Below the pieces are notes generated by a model. That model was not told where the DNA came from. It searched no databases and saw only the letters and a program-made list of their open reading frames with translations. From the NCBI GenBank assembly GCA_017474455.1, contig JAFVHP010000048.1, forward strand, positions 62,001-126,000: a DNA stretch of 64,000 nucleotides. Reading direction: 5' to 3'. Shown piece after piece: positions 39,922 to 49,502 of the stretch. This DNA is from Lachnospiraceae bacterium. GTDB lineage: Bacteria; Bacillota; Clostridia; Lachnospirales; Lachnospiraceae. A program made the position numbers and the translations under genes. Numbering within the stretch: the stretch's first letter is position 1; each line of letters begins with the position of its first letter.

Positions 39922-41237
39922 GAGTTTTATGGGTTTGCAACGTTCTGCTTCCGGTATTTGCAAGACATTTAGGAGTCACAGCCCAGGGAAGCGGCGGCTG
40001 GCTGGAAGGATGTTTTGAAAGACTGACGCGGGAACAGACGGATATCACGCTGGCGGTGTGCATGCCTGTCATGCCGCCGGGCATACACACGGAAAAAGGG
40101 ACGCTCCCGGCAGATTCCAAAACGGTTCTGAACGGGGTGACTTTTTATACTTTTGCTGAAAACACGATGGCCCCCCATGTCTACAACGCGGCCATGGAAA
40201 CACGGTTCAAAGAGATACTTGCGGATTTTGAACCGGACCTGGCGCACGTGTTCGGGACAGAGTTCGCCCATACGCTTGCCTTCGCGAATGCCTTTGGCAA
40301 TCCGCGCAGGCTCCTTATCGGGCTTCAGGGGCTTTGCGGCAGGATCGCTGATGTCTATATGGCGGACCTGCCTTATTCGGTGCAGCGCGGAAGGACTTTC
40401 AGGGATATCGTAAGACACGATTCCCTCAGGCAGCAGCAGGCGAATTTCCGCAAAAGGGCAGGCAATGAATATAAAGCCCTCCGGCTTGCCATGCATGTGA
40501 CCGGCAGGACTGCCTTTGACAGGGAGGCCGCGTCCGAGATCAATCCGGAAGCGATCTATCATCCGATGAACGAAACGCTGCGCAGCGTCTTTTACTCCGG
40601 AGCCTGGAGCCCGGATAAAATGGAACCGCACACGATCTTTGTCAGCCAGGGGGATTATCCCTTAAAGGGTCTCCACTTTGTCCTTCTGGCCATGCCGGAG
40701 ATACTCAAAAGCTTCCCTGACGCGCATCTGTATGTTGCCGGTACCTCCATCATCGGTAATGTGGGGAGTGACAGGCATGTGAAAAGAAAGTATCCGGCGG
40801 CTCTCTCCGTGAGCGGGTACGGCGCCTACTTAAGGAAGATCATCCGGAAAGAACATCTGTCGAAACACGTGACCATGCTGGGCAGATTGTCAGGGAGCAG
40901 GATGAAGGAGCAGATGCTGAAGGCCAACGTATTCTGCTGTCCTTCCGTGCTGGAGAACTCCCCCAACGCCATGTGCGAAGCCATGCTTCTGGGCACGCCC
41001 GTAGTCGCGGCAAAGGTAGGGGGCGTCCCGAGCCTTATCACTGACGGTGAAGAAGGGATCCTGTTCCCGTCGGGAAAGGTGGATGAACTGGCGGAAGGTA
41101 TCAAGACCTTCTTCTATGAACCCGAGCTGGGCCGGATCCTGGGCGGCGCCGCCGCCAGAAGGGCACGGGTCACGCATAATCCGGATACCAATTTCAAACG
41201 GCTGATCGGGATATACCGGAGCATAGTTTCTTCATGA
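39918..41237 (+). CDS. Family 4 glycosyltransferase
   Basis: A 439-residue GT-B transferase. The N-terminal domain has a Gly-rich loop (VTAQGSGGWLEGCFERL), and the C-terminal donor-binding domain has the E-x7-E motif (PSVLENSPNAMCEAMLLGTPVV) that binds the nucleotide sugar. A histidine-containing segment DLAHVFGTEFAHT lies in the acceptor domain. Overlaps the preceding gene by 4 bases (ATGA). Confidence 0.87.
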   Translation: MRVLWVCNVLLPVFARHLGVTAQGSGGWLEGCFERLTREQTDITLAVCMPVMPPGIHTEKGTLPADSKTVLNGVTFYTFAENTMAPHVYNAAMETRFKEILADFEPDLAHVFGTEFAHTLAFANAFGNPRRLLIGLQGLCGRIADVYMADLPYSVQRGRTFRDIVRHDSLRQQQANFRKRAGNEYKALRLAMHVTGRTAFDREAASEINPEAIYHPMNETLRSVFYSGAWSPDKMEPHTIFVSQGDYPLKGLHFVLLAMPEILKSFPDAHLYVAGTSIIGNVGSDRHVKRKYPAALSVSGYGAYLRKIIRKEHLSKHVTMLGRLSGSRMKEQMLKANVFCCPSVLENSPNAMCEAMLLGTPVVAAKVGGVPSLITDGEEGILFPSGKVDELAEGIKTFFYEPELGRILGGAAARRARVTHNPDTNFKRLIGIYRSIVSS

Positions 41238-42445
41238 AGATCGTATTTGTTTCCAACTATATCAATCATCACCAGATCCCGTTCTGCAGGGCTATGGCGG
41301 CCGCTCCGGATACGGAGTTCACTTTTGTGCAGCTGATGCCCATGGAGGAAGAACGGGTCCGGATGGGCTGGGATAAGGCGCTGGGCGAACTGCCGTTCTT
41401 AAAGTGCATGTACGATGATCAGCAGGCTATCCGCAGACAGATCCTTGACTGTGACGCAGCTCTGTTCGGATGGTCGGACTGCGAAGACCTGATCCGTGAA
41501 AGGCTGGACGCCGGAAAGATCGTGATCCGGGTCAGTGAGCGGATCTACCGGGAAGGGCAGTGGAAGCGTTTTTCGCCCAGGGGCCTTTTAGCGAAGTATC
41601 ATGAACATATCCGTTACCGGAACAAAGAAGCCTACCTCCTTTGCGCGGGGGCTTATGTCGCATCGGATTTTTCGCTGATCCATGCCTATCCGGACAAGAT
41701 GTTCAAGTGGGGTTATTTTCCTGAACTGCGCAGGTACGGCGATGACAGGATCTTGCAGATTCGGGAAGGCCGCCTGGCTGATGAAAGGCTCCGCCTTATG
41801 TTCGCGGGCAGGTTCATCCCGCTCAAGCATCCGGAATACGCGCTGAAAGAAGCGCTCTTTATGAAAAACGCGGGCCTGCCGGTCAGGCTGGACATGGTCG
41901 GTTCCGGCCAGATGCAGGATGAGCTGCAGGAATTAGTGAGGAACAACGGCCTGGAAGATACTGTCCGATTTACCGGTTTCATGGAGCCGGATAAAGTCCG
42001 GGACCTGATGGAAGAGAGCGATCTGTTTTTCTTCACCAGCAACCACCTCGAAGGCTGGGGCGCTGTCCTTTCGGAAGCCATGAACAGCATGTGCGCGTGC
42101 GTGGCCGGAACGATGGCAGGCGCAGCCCCGTTTCTTATCGAAAACGGAAGTAACGGTATCCTCTATGACAGGGAATCCTTTGCTTCATTCCATGCGGCGG
42201 TACAGAAACTGGTCTCGGACGGCAAAGGCAGAATCCTTCCGGCGGAGCAGGTAAAAGAGCGTTGTTTCAAAATGGGGCAGGCGGCATACGGTACCATGGC
42301 AGACTTATGGAACGCGCAGAAAGCGGCGGACGAACTGGCTGCCTTTATCCGGTGCAGGCTGGCCGGGAATGAATATATGCCCCCGTCAAAAGGCCCCATG
42401 AGCAGGGCCCTGGTTATCAAACCTTTTCTGAAGATCGATGAATAA
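41234..42445 (+). CDS. Family 4-type glycosyltransferase
   Basis: A 403-residue GT-B protein. The C-terminal domain is recognisable from RLMFAGRFIPLKHPEYALKE, the MVGSGQMQDELQELV segment and the E-x7-E region NHLEGWGAVLSEAMNSMC. The N-terminal domain (KIVFVSNYINHHQIPFCRAM) is typical of transferases with a retracted acceptor side. Overlaps its upstream neighbour by 4 bases. Confidence 0.85.
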   Translation: MKIVFVSNYINHHQIPFCRAMAAAPDTEFTFVQLMPMEEERVRMGWDKALGELPFLKCMYDDQQAIRRQILDCDAALFGWSDCEDLIRERLDAGKIVIRVSERIYREGQWKRFSPRGLLAKYHEHIRYRNKEAYLLCAGAYVASDFSLIHAYPDKMFKWGYFPELRRYGDDRILQIREGRLADERLRLMFAGRFIPLKHPEYALKEALFMKNAGLPVRLDMVGSGQMQDELQELVRNNGLEDTVRFTGFMEPDKVRDLMEESDLFFFTSNHLEGWGAVLSEAMNSMCACVAGTMAGAAPFLIENGSNGILYDRESFASFHAAVQKLVSDGKGRILPAEQVKERCFKMGQAAYGTMADLWNAQKAADELAAFIRCRLAGNEYMPPSKGPMSRALVIKPFLKIDE

Positions 42446-43454
42446 ACTGATATCGGTGATCGTGCCGGCATATAACGCCCAGGCGACGATCGAAGCCACT
42501 TTAAAGAGTATAATGGCACAGACCTATTCGCCTCTTGAGATCGTCGTGGTCAATGACGGTTCTGCGGATGATACGGAAAAGAAAGCGCGGATGCTGGCGG
42601 GGACGGACCCGCGGATCAAAGTCGTCTCGCAGCCAAACGGAGGCCTTTCCAATGCCAGGAACAGAGGCGTAATGGAAGCTTCGGGCGAGCTGGTGGGATT
42701 CGTGGATTCGGACGACCTAATCTATCCGGATATGTACCGGCAGCTCTATGAAGCGTATCTTGGCGTCTGCGGCAGATATCCCGACGGGACTGTCTTCATA
42801 CAGACCGGCAGGGAAGAGATAGACGAAAACGGGAACATACTTCCCTCTGTCTGCAGCGTACCGGATAAGGAGATTTTCCTTACTTCCGAAGAATTCGCAA
42901 AGACGCTCCTTATGCATAAAGGGGATTCTTCCTTCTGTACGCGGCTGTGCAGCAGGGATTTCATGATGGCGCATCCTTTTGAGGAGGGCGTCCTTTCAGA
43001 AGACTTTTCACTGCAGATGGGCCTGACAGGCATCCTTTCCGGCATACTCCTCATACCGTATATCGGCTACAGGGTCGTCCACAGGGCGGGCAGCATGACG
43101 AGGAAGGCAAAGGCTGACGATTTCCCGCCGGTCTATACCGTCATACTGGGGCATGCGGACCGCGCGGAAGAGCTGGCCGTCCGCTTTCCTTCCCTGAAGA
43201 GCGCGGCGAGGCGATTCGGACTGTACATGAGGATGGAATATCTTTTGCATATCCCGGTGAAGGATATGCAGTCTTCAAATAAAGTCTATACGGACGTCGT
43301 CCGTTACTTGAGGAAGCATTTCGCGGACATCGTAAAAGGCCCGTACCTGACGGCAAAGAACAGGCTTTACCTCATCGTGCTCGCCATCTGTCCGAAAACG
43401 GCGAGGGCGGTGCATGCCGCGCTGATGGGACTTAAGCGGGAGGACAGGAAGTAA
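42438..43454 (+). CDS. Family 2 glycosyltransferase
   Basis: A 338-residue GT2 protein with the classical N-terminal motifs ISVIVPAYNAQATIEATLKS, VVVNDGSADDT, the SNARNRGVMEASGELVGFVD segment and the DSDD metal site. The C-terminal part is helical without membrane segments. Overlaps the previous gene by 8 bases and the next by one. Confidence 0.9.
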   Translation: MNKLISVIVPAYNAQATIEATLKSIMAQTYSPLEIVVVNDGSADDTEKKARMLAGTDPRIKVVSQPNGGLSNARNRGVMEASGELVGFVDSDDLIYPDMYRQLYEAYLGVCGRYPDGTVFIQTGREEIDENGNILPSVCSVPDKEIFLTSEEFAKTLLMHKGDSSFCTRLCSRDFMMAHPFEEGVLSEDFSLQMGLTGILSGILLIPYIGYRVVHRAGSMTRKAKADDFPPVYTVILGHADRAEELAVRFPSLKSAARRFGLYMRMEYLLHIPVKDMQSSNKVYTDVVRYLRKHFADIVKGPYLTAKNRLYLIVLAICPKTARAVHAALMGLKREDRK

Positions 43455-44719
43455 TGGCCATGCAAAAGAACGGCGGGAAGAAAAAACTCCTGCTGATCAG
43501 TCCCATGCTCCATCAGGGAGGGTTCGAGAAAGTCTGTGTGGAGACCGCGCGGCTCCTGCAGCCGTTCTATGAAGTACATATCCTCATCTTCGACGACCGG
43601 GACAGGTTTTTCGATACCGAAGGGCTGGACGTGACCTGCATCGGCGTGCCGGCAAAGGACGGAAAGCTCAATAAGGCCCTGAACGTAATCCGCCGCTGCA
43701 TGAAAGTCAGGAGATTCAAAAAGGAGCAGAAAACAGATATTTCCTACAGTTTCGGCTCCACTGCGAATATAGTCAACTGCCTTACCCGCTGCGGCGACAG
43801 GATCGTAGCCGGCATACACGGCGGGATCGATCTGGACAACAGCACCCATATGAAACTGTTCTTCAAAAAGGCCGACGCCGTGCTCTGCTGTTCCAGGGGC
43901 ATACTCGCACTCGCCGGGCAGAGGTACGGGAGAATAAGCCCTGTCGCCGAAAACCTGCATAAGGGCGTCTATGTGTTCAATCCCATCGATACGGACAGGA
44001 TAAGGGAACTGGCAGCCGAACCGGTAACTGATATCCCTTTTATGGACTCTGCAGCCGGCGGTACGGATACTGAAGCCAGAGTACTGGTCACGGTCGGCCG
44101 TGATGATCCGCAGAAAGGGTACTGGCATATGATCAAAGCCTTTTACCTTCTGCAGAAGGATCCCGGCGGGCGGGAGCTGAGGCTCCTTATCATCGGCGGC
44201 GGCAGTTTTGAAAAAGGAAAAAGGCTCTGCAAAGACCTGGGGATCGCTGATAAAGTATGCTTTGCCGGGCTGAGGGAAAATCCGTATAAATACATGCGCA
44301 GGTCGGACCTTTACCTGCTTTCGTCCAACCACGAAGGCTTTCCCGTTGCCATGGCGGAGGCCATGGCTGCCGGATTACCTGCCGTCGCGTCAGATGCCAG
44401 GACCGGCCCGAGAGAGCTCCTGCTTAAAGAGGACGATTATCTTTCACTGTGCCGGCAGGACCCGCTTTACGAAAAGGACCATGAACCGGTCAAAGGACAG
44501 GGCGGGATCCTTTTCGGACCGCTTTCCGAAAAGGAGGACTATGATCCGGACAGCATTACCGAAGAGGATGTCCGGTATGCGGGATGCATCCGTACGCTTC
44601 TTGACGACGATGCGGCAATGAGGAAAACGGGCGCCGATGCCTGTGCCAGGGCACAGGAATTCGGCAGCAGAGCGTACGTACAGGCCCTTATGAAAGTGCT
44701 GGAAGGAGATGGAAAGTGA
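43454..44719 (+). CDS. Family 4 glycosyltransferase
   Basis: A 421-residue GT-B transferase. KLLLISPMLHQGGFEKVCVE at the N-terminus is the typical Gly-Gly-x-Glu loop; the C-terminal domain contains VLVTVGRDDPQKGYWHMIKA and the E-x7-E motif in NHEGFPVAMAEAMAAGLPAV. An insertion of about 50 residues after the ARTGPRELL motif (DYLSLCRQDPLYEKDHEPVK) is uncommon. TAATG overlap with the previous gene. Confidence 0.88.
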   Translation: MAMQKNGGKKKLLLISPMLHQGGFEKVCVETARLLQPFYEVHILIFDDRDRFFDTEGLDVTCIGVPAKDGKLNKALNVIRRCMKVRRFKKEQKTDISYSFGSTANIVNCLTRCGDRIVAGIHGGIDLDNSTHMKLFFKKADAVLCCSRGILALAGQRYGRISPVAENLHKGVYVFNPIDTDRIRELAAEPVTDIPFMDSAAGGTDTEARVLVTVGRDDPQKGYWHMIKAFYLLQKDPGGRELRLLIIGGGSFEKGKRLCKDLGIADKVCFAGLRENPYKYMRRSDLYLLSSNHEGFPVAMAEAMAAGLPAVASDARTGPRELLLKEDDYLSLCRQDPLYEKDHEPVKGQGGILFGPLSEKEDYDPDSITEEDVRYAGCIRTLLDDDAAMRKTGADACARAQEFGSRAYVQALMKVLEGDGK

Positions 44720-45828
44720 AGATAGCATTTCATCTTAACTGTCTGGAGCGCGGCGGCGCCGAAAGAGTTGCCAGTATCCTGGCCGGGCGTTTTGCCTGCG
44801 ATGGCCAGGATGTGACCGTGGCAACGGAGTGGACGGGCGAGGATGAGTTCTCACTGGACCCGGAAGTCCGCAGGGTGCACGTCGGACTGACCGCGGAGGA
44901 TGAAAAGAAAGGCCGGCTGCGAAAAGCCATGCTGAGGATCACAAGGCTCCGGGATTTTCTCAGGGAAGAGAAGCCCGACGTGGTGATCGCCTTTGACCAT
45001 AACGTGGATTACAGGGCGCTGATGGCTGCCGCGCCTTTGGGGATCCCCGTCATCATATCCATAAGGACGGATCCTTCCGCTTCCTATACAGGGCTGAGGG
45101 ACAGGATACTGGTGCCGCTTCTTTTTAAAAGGGCGGCAGGCTGTGTCTTCCAGACAAGGGAACAGAAAATGTTCTTCGCGCCTCTCCTGCAGGATAACGG
45201 AACAGTGATCCTGAACCCCGTCCACCCGAAATATCCCGAAAAACAGAAAGAGATCATCGCAGCGCCGCCGGAGAAGGAAAAGATCGTCATCCACTGCGGA
45301 AGGATCAGCAGGCCGAAGAACCAGGCGATGCTGATCGATGCTTTTATGCAGGTCCATGAAAAGCATCCGGATCATATCCTGCAGATCTACGGCCAGGATG
45401 AAAAAGACGGGACCAGGCAGATCCTGGAGAAAAAGATAAAGGACTACGGCGCTTCCGCGTTCATACAGATTCATGGCGCGGTGGACGATCTGGAAAAAAT
45501 ACTGCCGAAAGCTTCGGTCTATGCCCATACTTCCGATTATGAAGGGCTGCCCAACGCGATCATAGAAGCCATGTGCATGGGACTGCCTGTCGTCTCGACG
45601 GACTGCCCCTGCGGCGGTCCCGCGGAACTCATCGACGACGGTGTTAACGGACTGCTGGTACCGAAACGGGATACCGCTGCCGCGGCAGAAGCGATCTGCC
45701 GCCTGATAGAAGATCCTGAACTGGCAGAAAGACTGGGCCGTGAAGCCATGAAGATCACCGGGCGCTGCAGCGAAGAAGAGGTTTTCGGGCAGTGGAAGGC
45801 ATTTTTGTTGGCAATTGCAGAAAGATAG
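44716..45828 (+). CDS. Family 4 glycosyltransferase
   Basis: A 370-residue GT-B transferase, the last gene of the polysaccharide operon. N-terminal CLERGGAERVASILAGRF, C-terminal VIHCGRISRPKNQAMLIDAF and the E-x7-E segment DYEGLPNAIIEAMCMGLPVV, followed by CGGPAELI. These match GalNAc/galactosyl transferases of capsule clusters, but the donor is not certain. Overlaps the previous gene by 4 bases. No terminator follows; the next promoter begins inside its 3' end. Confidence 0.9.
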   Translation: MKIAFHLNCLERGGAERVASILAGRFACDGQDVTVATEWTGEDEFSLDPEVRRVHVGLTAEDEKKGRLRKAMLRITRLRDFLREEKPDVVIAFDHNVDYRALMAAAPLGIPVIISIRTDPSASYTGLRDRILVPLLFKRAAGCVFQTREQKMFFAPLLQDNGTVILNPVHPKYPEKQKEIIAAPPEKEKIVIHCGRISRPKNQAMLIDAFMQVHEKHPDHILQIYGQDEKDGTRQILEKKIKDYGASAFIQIHGAVDDLEKILPKASVYAHTSDYEGLPNAIIEAMCMGLPVVSTDCPCGGPAELIDDGVNGLLVPKRDTAAAAEAICRLIEDPELAERLGREAMKITGRCSEEEVFGQWKAFLLAIAER

Positions 45829-45837
45829 CCGTATAAT
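45808..45837 (+). promoter_or_regulatory. Promoter of the ilvE-iorAB operon
   Basis: TTGGCA (45808-45813), 18-base spacer, TATAAT (45832-45837), starting within the last codons of the upstream glycosyltransferase gene; predicted start near 45844. Confidence 0.65.
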
Positions 45838-45902
45838 ACCAACAATAGTCTGAAGCTGTTCATGAAAATCATTAATATATGCAGAATCTGAAAGGAGCCA
45901 TA

Positions 45903-46934
45903 ATGGACAAAAAGAATCTCGACTGGGCAAATCTTGGCTTTGCTTATCTCAAAGCCGACTGGCGTTATGTCAGCAACTACAGGAACGGGGCATGGGACGA
46001 AGGCGGACTGACACAGGACGATATGATCGCCATGAGCGAGGACGCCGGTGTCCTGCAGTATGCGCAGACCGTATTCGAAGGCCTGAAAGCCTATACGACG
46101 GAAGACGGCAGGATCGTCTGCTTCCGCCCTGATCTGAATGACGCCAGGCTGAAGATGTCCTGCGAGAGACTCGAGATCCCTGTCCTGCCGGAAGGCAGGT
46201 TCACGGAAGCGGTCACCAAAGTCGTTTCGGCCAATGCCGCATGGGTACCGCCTTACGGTTCGGGAGCCTCCCTTTATATCCGCCCTTATATCTTCGGCAT
46301 CAGCCCCGTTATCGGCGTAAAGCCTGCGGAAGAGTACCAGTTCCGTACCTTTGTCACACCGGTCGGCCCCTATTTCAAAGGCGGCGCGAAGCCGATCTCC
46401 GTCAAGATCAGCGATTTTGACAGGGCAGCCCCGCGCGGCACAGGCCATATCAAAGCGGGCCTCAACTATGCCATGAGCCTTCATGCCATCGTGACCGCGC
46501 ACAACGAAGGTTTCTCCGAGAATATCTATCTTGATCCCGGGACCAGGACGAAGATCGAAGAGACCGGCGGCGCGAATATCCTGTTCGCCGACGGCGACGG
46601 CAACCTTGTCGTCCCCAGGTCCGACAGTATCCTTCCTTCCATCACCCGCCGTTCGATCGAATATGTCGCGGAACATTATCTCGGCCTGAAAGTAACGGAA
46701 CGCGACGTATACCTTTCGGAAGTCGGAGAGTTCAAGGAATGCGGCCTGTGCGGAACAGCTGCCGTTATTTCACCGGTCGGTCATATCTATGACCACGGCA
46801 AAGACATCTGGTTCGAGAGCGGCATGGAAAAGATGGGCCCTGTCATGCAGAAGCTTTACGATACGCTTACCGGCATCCAGCTCGGCAGGATCGAAGCTCC
46901 CGAGGGATGGATCCACACTATCTGTGAAGCATAA
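45903..46934 (+). CDS. ilvE: Branched-chain amino acid aminotransferase
   Basis: A 343-residue class IV PLP aminotransferase. The pyridoxal Lys is Lys184 in GTGHIKAGLNYA, the substrate loop has VFEGLKAYTTEDG, and ETGGANILF plus GTAAVISPVG are the usual C-terminal cofactor-phosphate sites. It interconverts branched-chain (and often aromatic) amino acids and 2-oxo acids with glutamate. The ATG at 45903 follows GGAG by 6 bases. It lies directly before iorAB, which fits supply of aryl- or branched 2-oxo acids to that enzyme. Confidence 0.95.
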   Translation: MDKKNLDWANLGFAYLKADWRYVSNYRNGAWDEGGLTQDDMIAMSEDAGVLQYAQTVFEGLKAYTTEDGRIVCFRPDLNDARLKMSCERLEIPVLPEGRFTEAVTKVVSANAAWVPPYGSGASLYIRPYIFGISPVIGVKPAEEYQFRTFVTPVGPYFKGGAKPISVKISDFDRAAPRGTGHIKAGLNYAMSLHAIVTAHNEGFSENIYLDPGTRTKIEETGGANILFADGDGNLVVPRSDSILPSITRRSIEYVAEHYLGLKVTERDVYLSEVGEFKECGLCGTAAVISPVGHIYDHGKDIWFESGMEKMGPVMQKLYDTLTGIQLGRIEAPEGWIHTICEA

Positions 46935-46989
46935 ATTATGAAAGCAGGAAGAGCACACAAGCAAAGTGCACTTCGGAATGGCAGGAAAT

Positions 46990-48744
46990 ATGAGTGAAAA
47001 AATGATGCTGCTGGGAAATGCAGCACTTGCTAGAGGAGCCTGGGAAGCCGGCGTCAAGGTATCGTCCGCTTATCCGGGCACGCCCAGTACGGAAGTTTCC
47101 GAAGAACTGGTCAAGCTTCCGGACGTTTATGTCGAATGGGCTCCCAACGAAAAAGTGGCGACGGAAGTCGCAATAGGCGCGTCCATCTCCGGTGTGCGTT
47201 CGATGGCCGTGATGAAGCATGTCGGCTTCAACGTGGCGGCGGACCCGACTTACACGGCGTCTTACACCGGCGTGAACGGCGGTATGGTCATGATCGTTGC
47301 CGATGATCCGGGCCTGTACAGTTCACAGAATGAACAGGACACCAGGAGGATCGCAAGGGCGGCGATCCTGCCGGTCCTGGAACCTTCGGATTCCCAGGAA
47401 GCAAAGGATTACATGAAGGCCGCCTTTGAGATCTCGGAGCGTTTCGATACCCCGGTAGTCGTAAGGACCACGACAAGGCTGGCCCATTCCCAGACCATGG
47501 TCGAGTGTGAGGACAGGGTCGTTCCTGAAGACAAGCCTTATGAACGCAATATCGCCAAATTCGTCATGATGCCGGCCATGGCAAAGAACCGCCATCTCGT
47601 CGTGGAACAGCGCATGAAAGATCTGGCGGAATTTGCGGAGACGAGCCCGCTCAACACCGTTCAGTACGGTCCCATGGAGCTGGACGGGAAAAAGGTCGGT
47701 TTCATCACGGAAGGGATTCCCTACCAGTATGTAAAGGAAGTATGTCCCGATGCCAGCATCTTAAAGCTCGGCATGGTCAACCCGCTGCCCGAAAAGCTGA
47801 TCAGGGAATTTGCATCGAAGGTAGATACCCTCTATATATTTGAAGAACTTGAACCTGTCGTCGAAGAACAGGTCAGGGCCATGGGCATCAGGTGCTTCGG
47901 CAAGGATGTATTTACCATCCAGGGCGAATACAGCGCGAATATGCTCAGGGAAAGAGTGCTGCACGAGACAGGCGCTGTCATGCCTGCCGGCAGCGCTCCC
48001 GCCAGACCCCCGATCCTGTGCCCCGGCTGTCCCCACCGTGCGGTGTTCTCCGTCATGGCAAAGCTGAAGCTCCATGCGGCCGGCGATATCGGCTGTTATA
48101 CTCTCGGAGCACAGGCACCGCTTTCGGTCATCGACACAACGATCTGCATGGGCGCCAGCATTTCTTCCCTTCACGGCATGGAAAAGGCCAAAGGCCATGA
48201 CTATATCAAAAACTGGGTAGCCGTGATCGGCGATTCCACATTTATGCATACCGGGATCAATTCCCTTGTCAATATGGTATACAACCAGTCCCACGGTACG
48301 GTCGTCATCCTTGACAACAGGACCACGGGCATGACCGGCCATCAGGACCACGCCGGGACCGGCAGGACCCTGATGGGCGAAGAGGTCCCCGCCGTGGACT
48401 TCACTTCCCTGTGCAGAGGGATCGGCGTGAAGAATGTCATCACGGTCGATTCCTTCGATATCGCACAAGTCGAGCGCGTCCTGAGAGAAGAGACGGCAAG
48501 GGACGAACTCTCCGTCATCATCATGAGATATCCCTGCGCACTCCTGAAAGGACAGAAATTCCCGTATAAGTGCGTTGCGCTTCCCGAAAAGTGCAAACAC
48601 TGCGGCGCCTGCCTGCGCCCGGGATGTCCTGCGCTGACAAAGAATGAAGACGGCAGCATTTTCATCGACGAGACCATGTGCAACGGCTGCGGCCTGTGCA
48701 TGAGCCTCTGTAAGTTCGATGCCATAAGGAAGGAGGAACGGTGA
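46990..48744 (+). CDS. iorA: Indolepyruvate:ferredoxin oxidoreductase alpha subunit
   Basis: A 584-residue TPP and iron-sulfur enzyme subunit. The pyruvate-site domain starts MLLGNAALARGAWEAGVKVS with YPGTPSTEV; the TPP domain has LCPGCPHRAVF and IGDSTFMHTGINSLVNM. The C-terminus is a two-cluster ferredoxin (CKHCGACLRPGCP and CNGCGLCMSLCKFD). With IorB it oxidises aryl 2-oxo acids to aryl-acetyl-CoA and reduces ferredoxin. GTG at 46966 is an alternative start. One-base overlap with iorB. Confidence 0.96.
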   Translation: MSEKMMLLGNAALARGAWEAGVKVSSAYPGTPSTEVSEELVKLPDVYVEWAPNEKVATEVAIGASISGVRSMAVMKHVGFNVAADPTYTASYTGVNGGMVMIVADDPGLYSSQNEQDTRRIARAAILPVLEPSDSQEAKDYMKAAFEISERFDTPVVVRTTTRLAHSQTMVECEDRVVPEDKPYERNIAKFVMMPAMAKNRHLVVEQRMKDLAEFAETSPLNTVQYGPMELDGKKVGFITEGIPYQYVKEVCPDASILKLGMVNPLPEKLIREFASKVDTLYIFEELEPVVEEQVRAMGIRCFGKDVFTIQGEYSANMLRERVLHETGAVMPAGSAPARPPILCPGCPHRAVFSVMAKLKLHAAGDIGCYTLGAQAPLSVIDTTICMGASISSLHGMEKAKGHDYIKNWVAVIGDSTFMHTGINSLVNMVYNQSHGTVVILDNRTTGMTGHQDHAGTGRTLMGEEVPAVDFTSLCRGIGVKNVITVDSFDIAQVERVLREETARDELSVIIMRYPCALLKGQKFPYKCVALPEKCKHCGACLRPGCPALTKNEDGSIFIDETMCNGCGLCMSLCKFDAIRKEER

Positions 48745-49316
48745 TGACCAAGAGCATTATGATCGTCGGCGTCGGCGGTCAGGGAACACTCCTCACAAGC
48801 AGGATCCTCGGCGGCCTTATGGAAAATGCCGGATATGAGGTAAAGATCTCGGAAGTACACGGAATGGCGCAGCGCGGCGGCAGCGTCGTCACTTTCGTCA
48901 GATACGGCGAGAGCGTGGCCGAGCCGATCGTGGAGGAAGGTCAGGCTGACCTGATCATTGCCTTCGAACGTCTGGAGGCACTGCGTTATGAGCATTTCCT
49001 GAAGCCCAACGGCGTCATGATCATCAACGACTGGCGCATAGACCCGATCACGGTCGTTACCGGGCAGACCGCCTATCCGGAGAATATCATCGAAGACCTG
49101 TCCACACGCCATAAAGTCTACAGGGTCTGCGCGATGGAAGAGGCGCTCCGCCTTGGCAACTCCAGGGTATTCAACAACATCGTCCTCGGACTTGCCGCCA
49201 GGCATATGGACTTCACCAGGGAAGAATGGCTGAAGGTGATTTCGGAGAAAGTGCCGCCGAAGACGGTCGAGATCAACGAAAAAGCTTTCCTTGCCGGATA
49301 TGGCATGGAGGGGTAA
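48744..49316 (+). CDS. iorB: Indolepyruvate:ferredoxin oxidoreductase beta subunit
   Basis: A 190-residue gamma/beta-type subunit of 2-oxo-acid ferredoxin oxidoreductases, with the glycine-rich VGVGGQGTLLTSRILGG and the HGMAQRGGSVVTFVRYG motif that are near invariant in the family. The ATG at 48744 follows GGAGG by 7 bases. Together with IorA it forms the complete enzyme; the phenylacetate-CoA ligase at 59579 is a likely metabolic partner. Confidence 0.95.
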   Translation: MTKSIMIVGVGGQGTLLTSRILGGLMENAGYEVKISEVHGMAQRGGSVVTFVRYGESVAEPIVEEGQADLIIAFERLEALRYEHFLKPNGVMIINDWRIDPITVVTGQTAYPENIIEDLSTRHKVYRVCAMEEALRLGNSRVFNNIVLGLAARHMDFTREEWLKVISEKVPPKTVEINEKAFLAGYGMEG

Positions 49317-49331
49317 ATAGAATACAAATAC

Positions 49332-49472
49332 ACTGCTGCCGGGCCGTTCAGACTGCCCGGGCACGCTCTCGCTATACCTCGCTGGCAGCGGTACATAATG
49401 CGCCAAAGGACGGCGCATAAGTACCGGCCGCTCGCTAATGCGCCGGGCATGTCTGTACAGCCCGGCAGCAGT
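49332..49472. repeat. Large nested inverted repeat between iorB and the sirtuin gene
   Basis: ACTGCTGCCGGGC (49332-49344) and GCCCGGCAGCAGT (49460-49472) are perfect 13-base inverted arms. Inside them are GGTAC/GTACC (49390-49394, 49421-49425), TGCGCC/GGCGCA (49399-49404, 49412-49417) and TGCCCGG/CCGGGCA (49354-49360, 49443-49449). The unit is 141 bases, GC-rich and nearly free of coding signal. It could be a folded RNA, a miniature repeat element or a long terminator hairpin; no T run follows. Folding was judged by eye. Confidence 0.65.
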
Positions 49473-49502
49473 CATTTATAAACCCGGAAAGGAGATCCGG
49501 CG

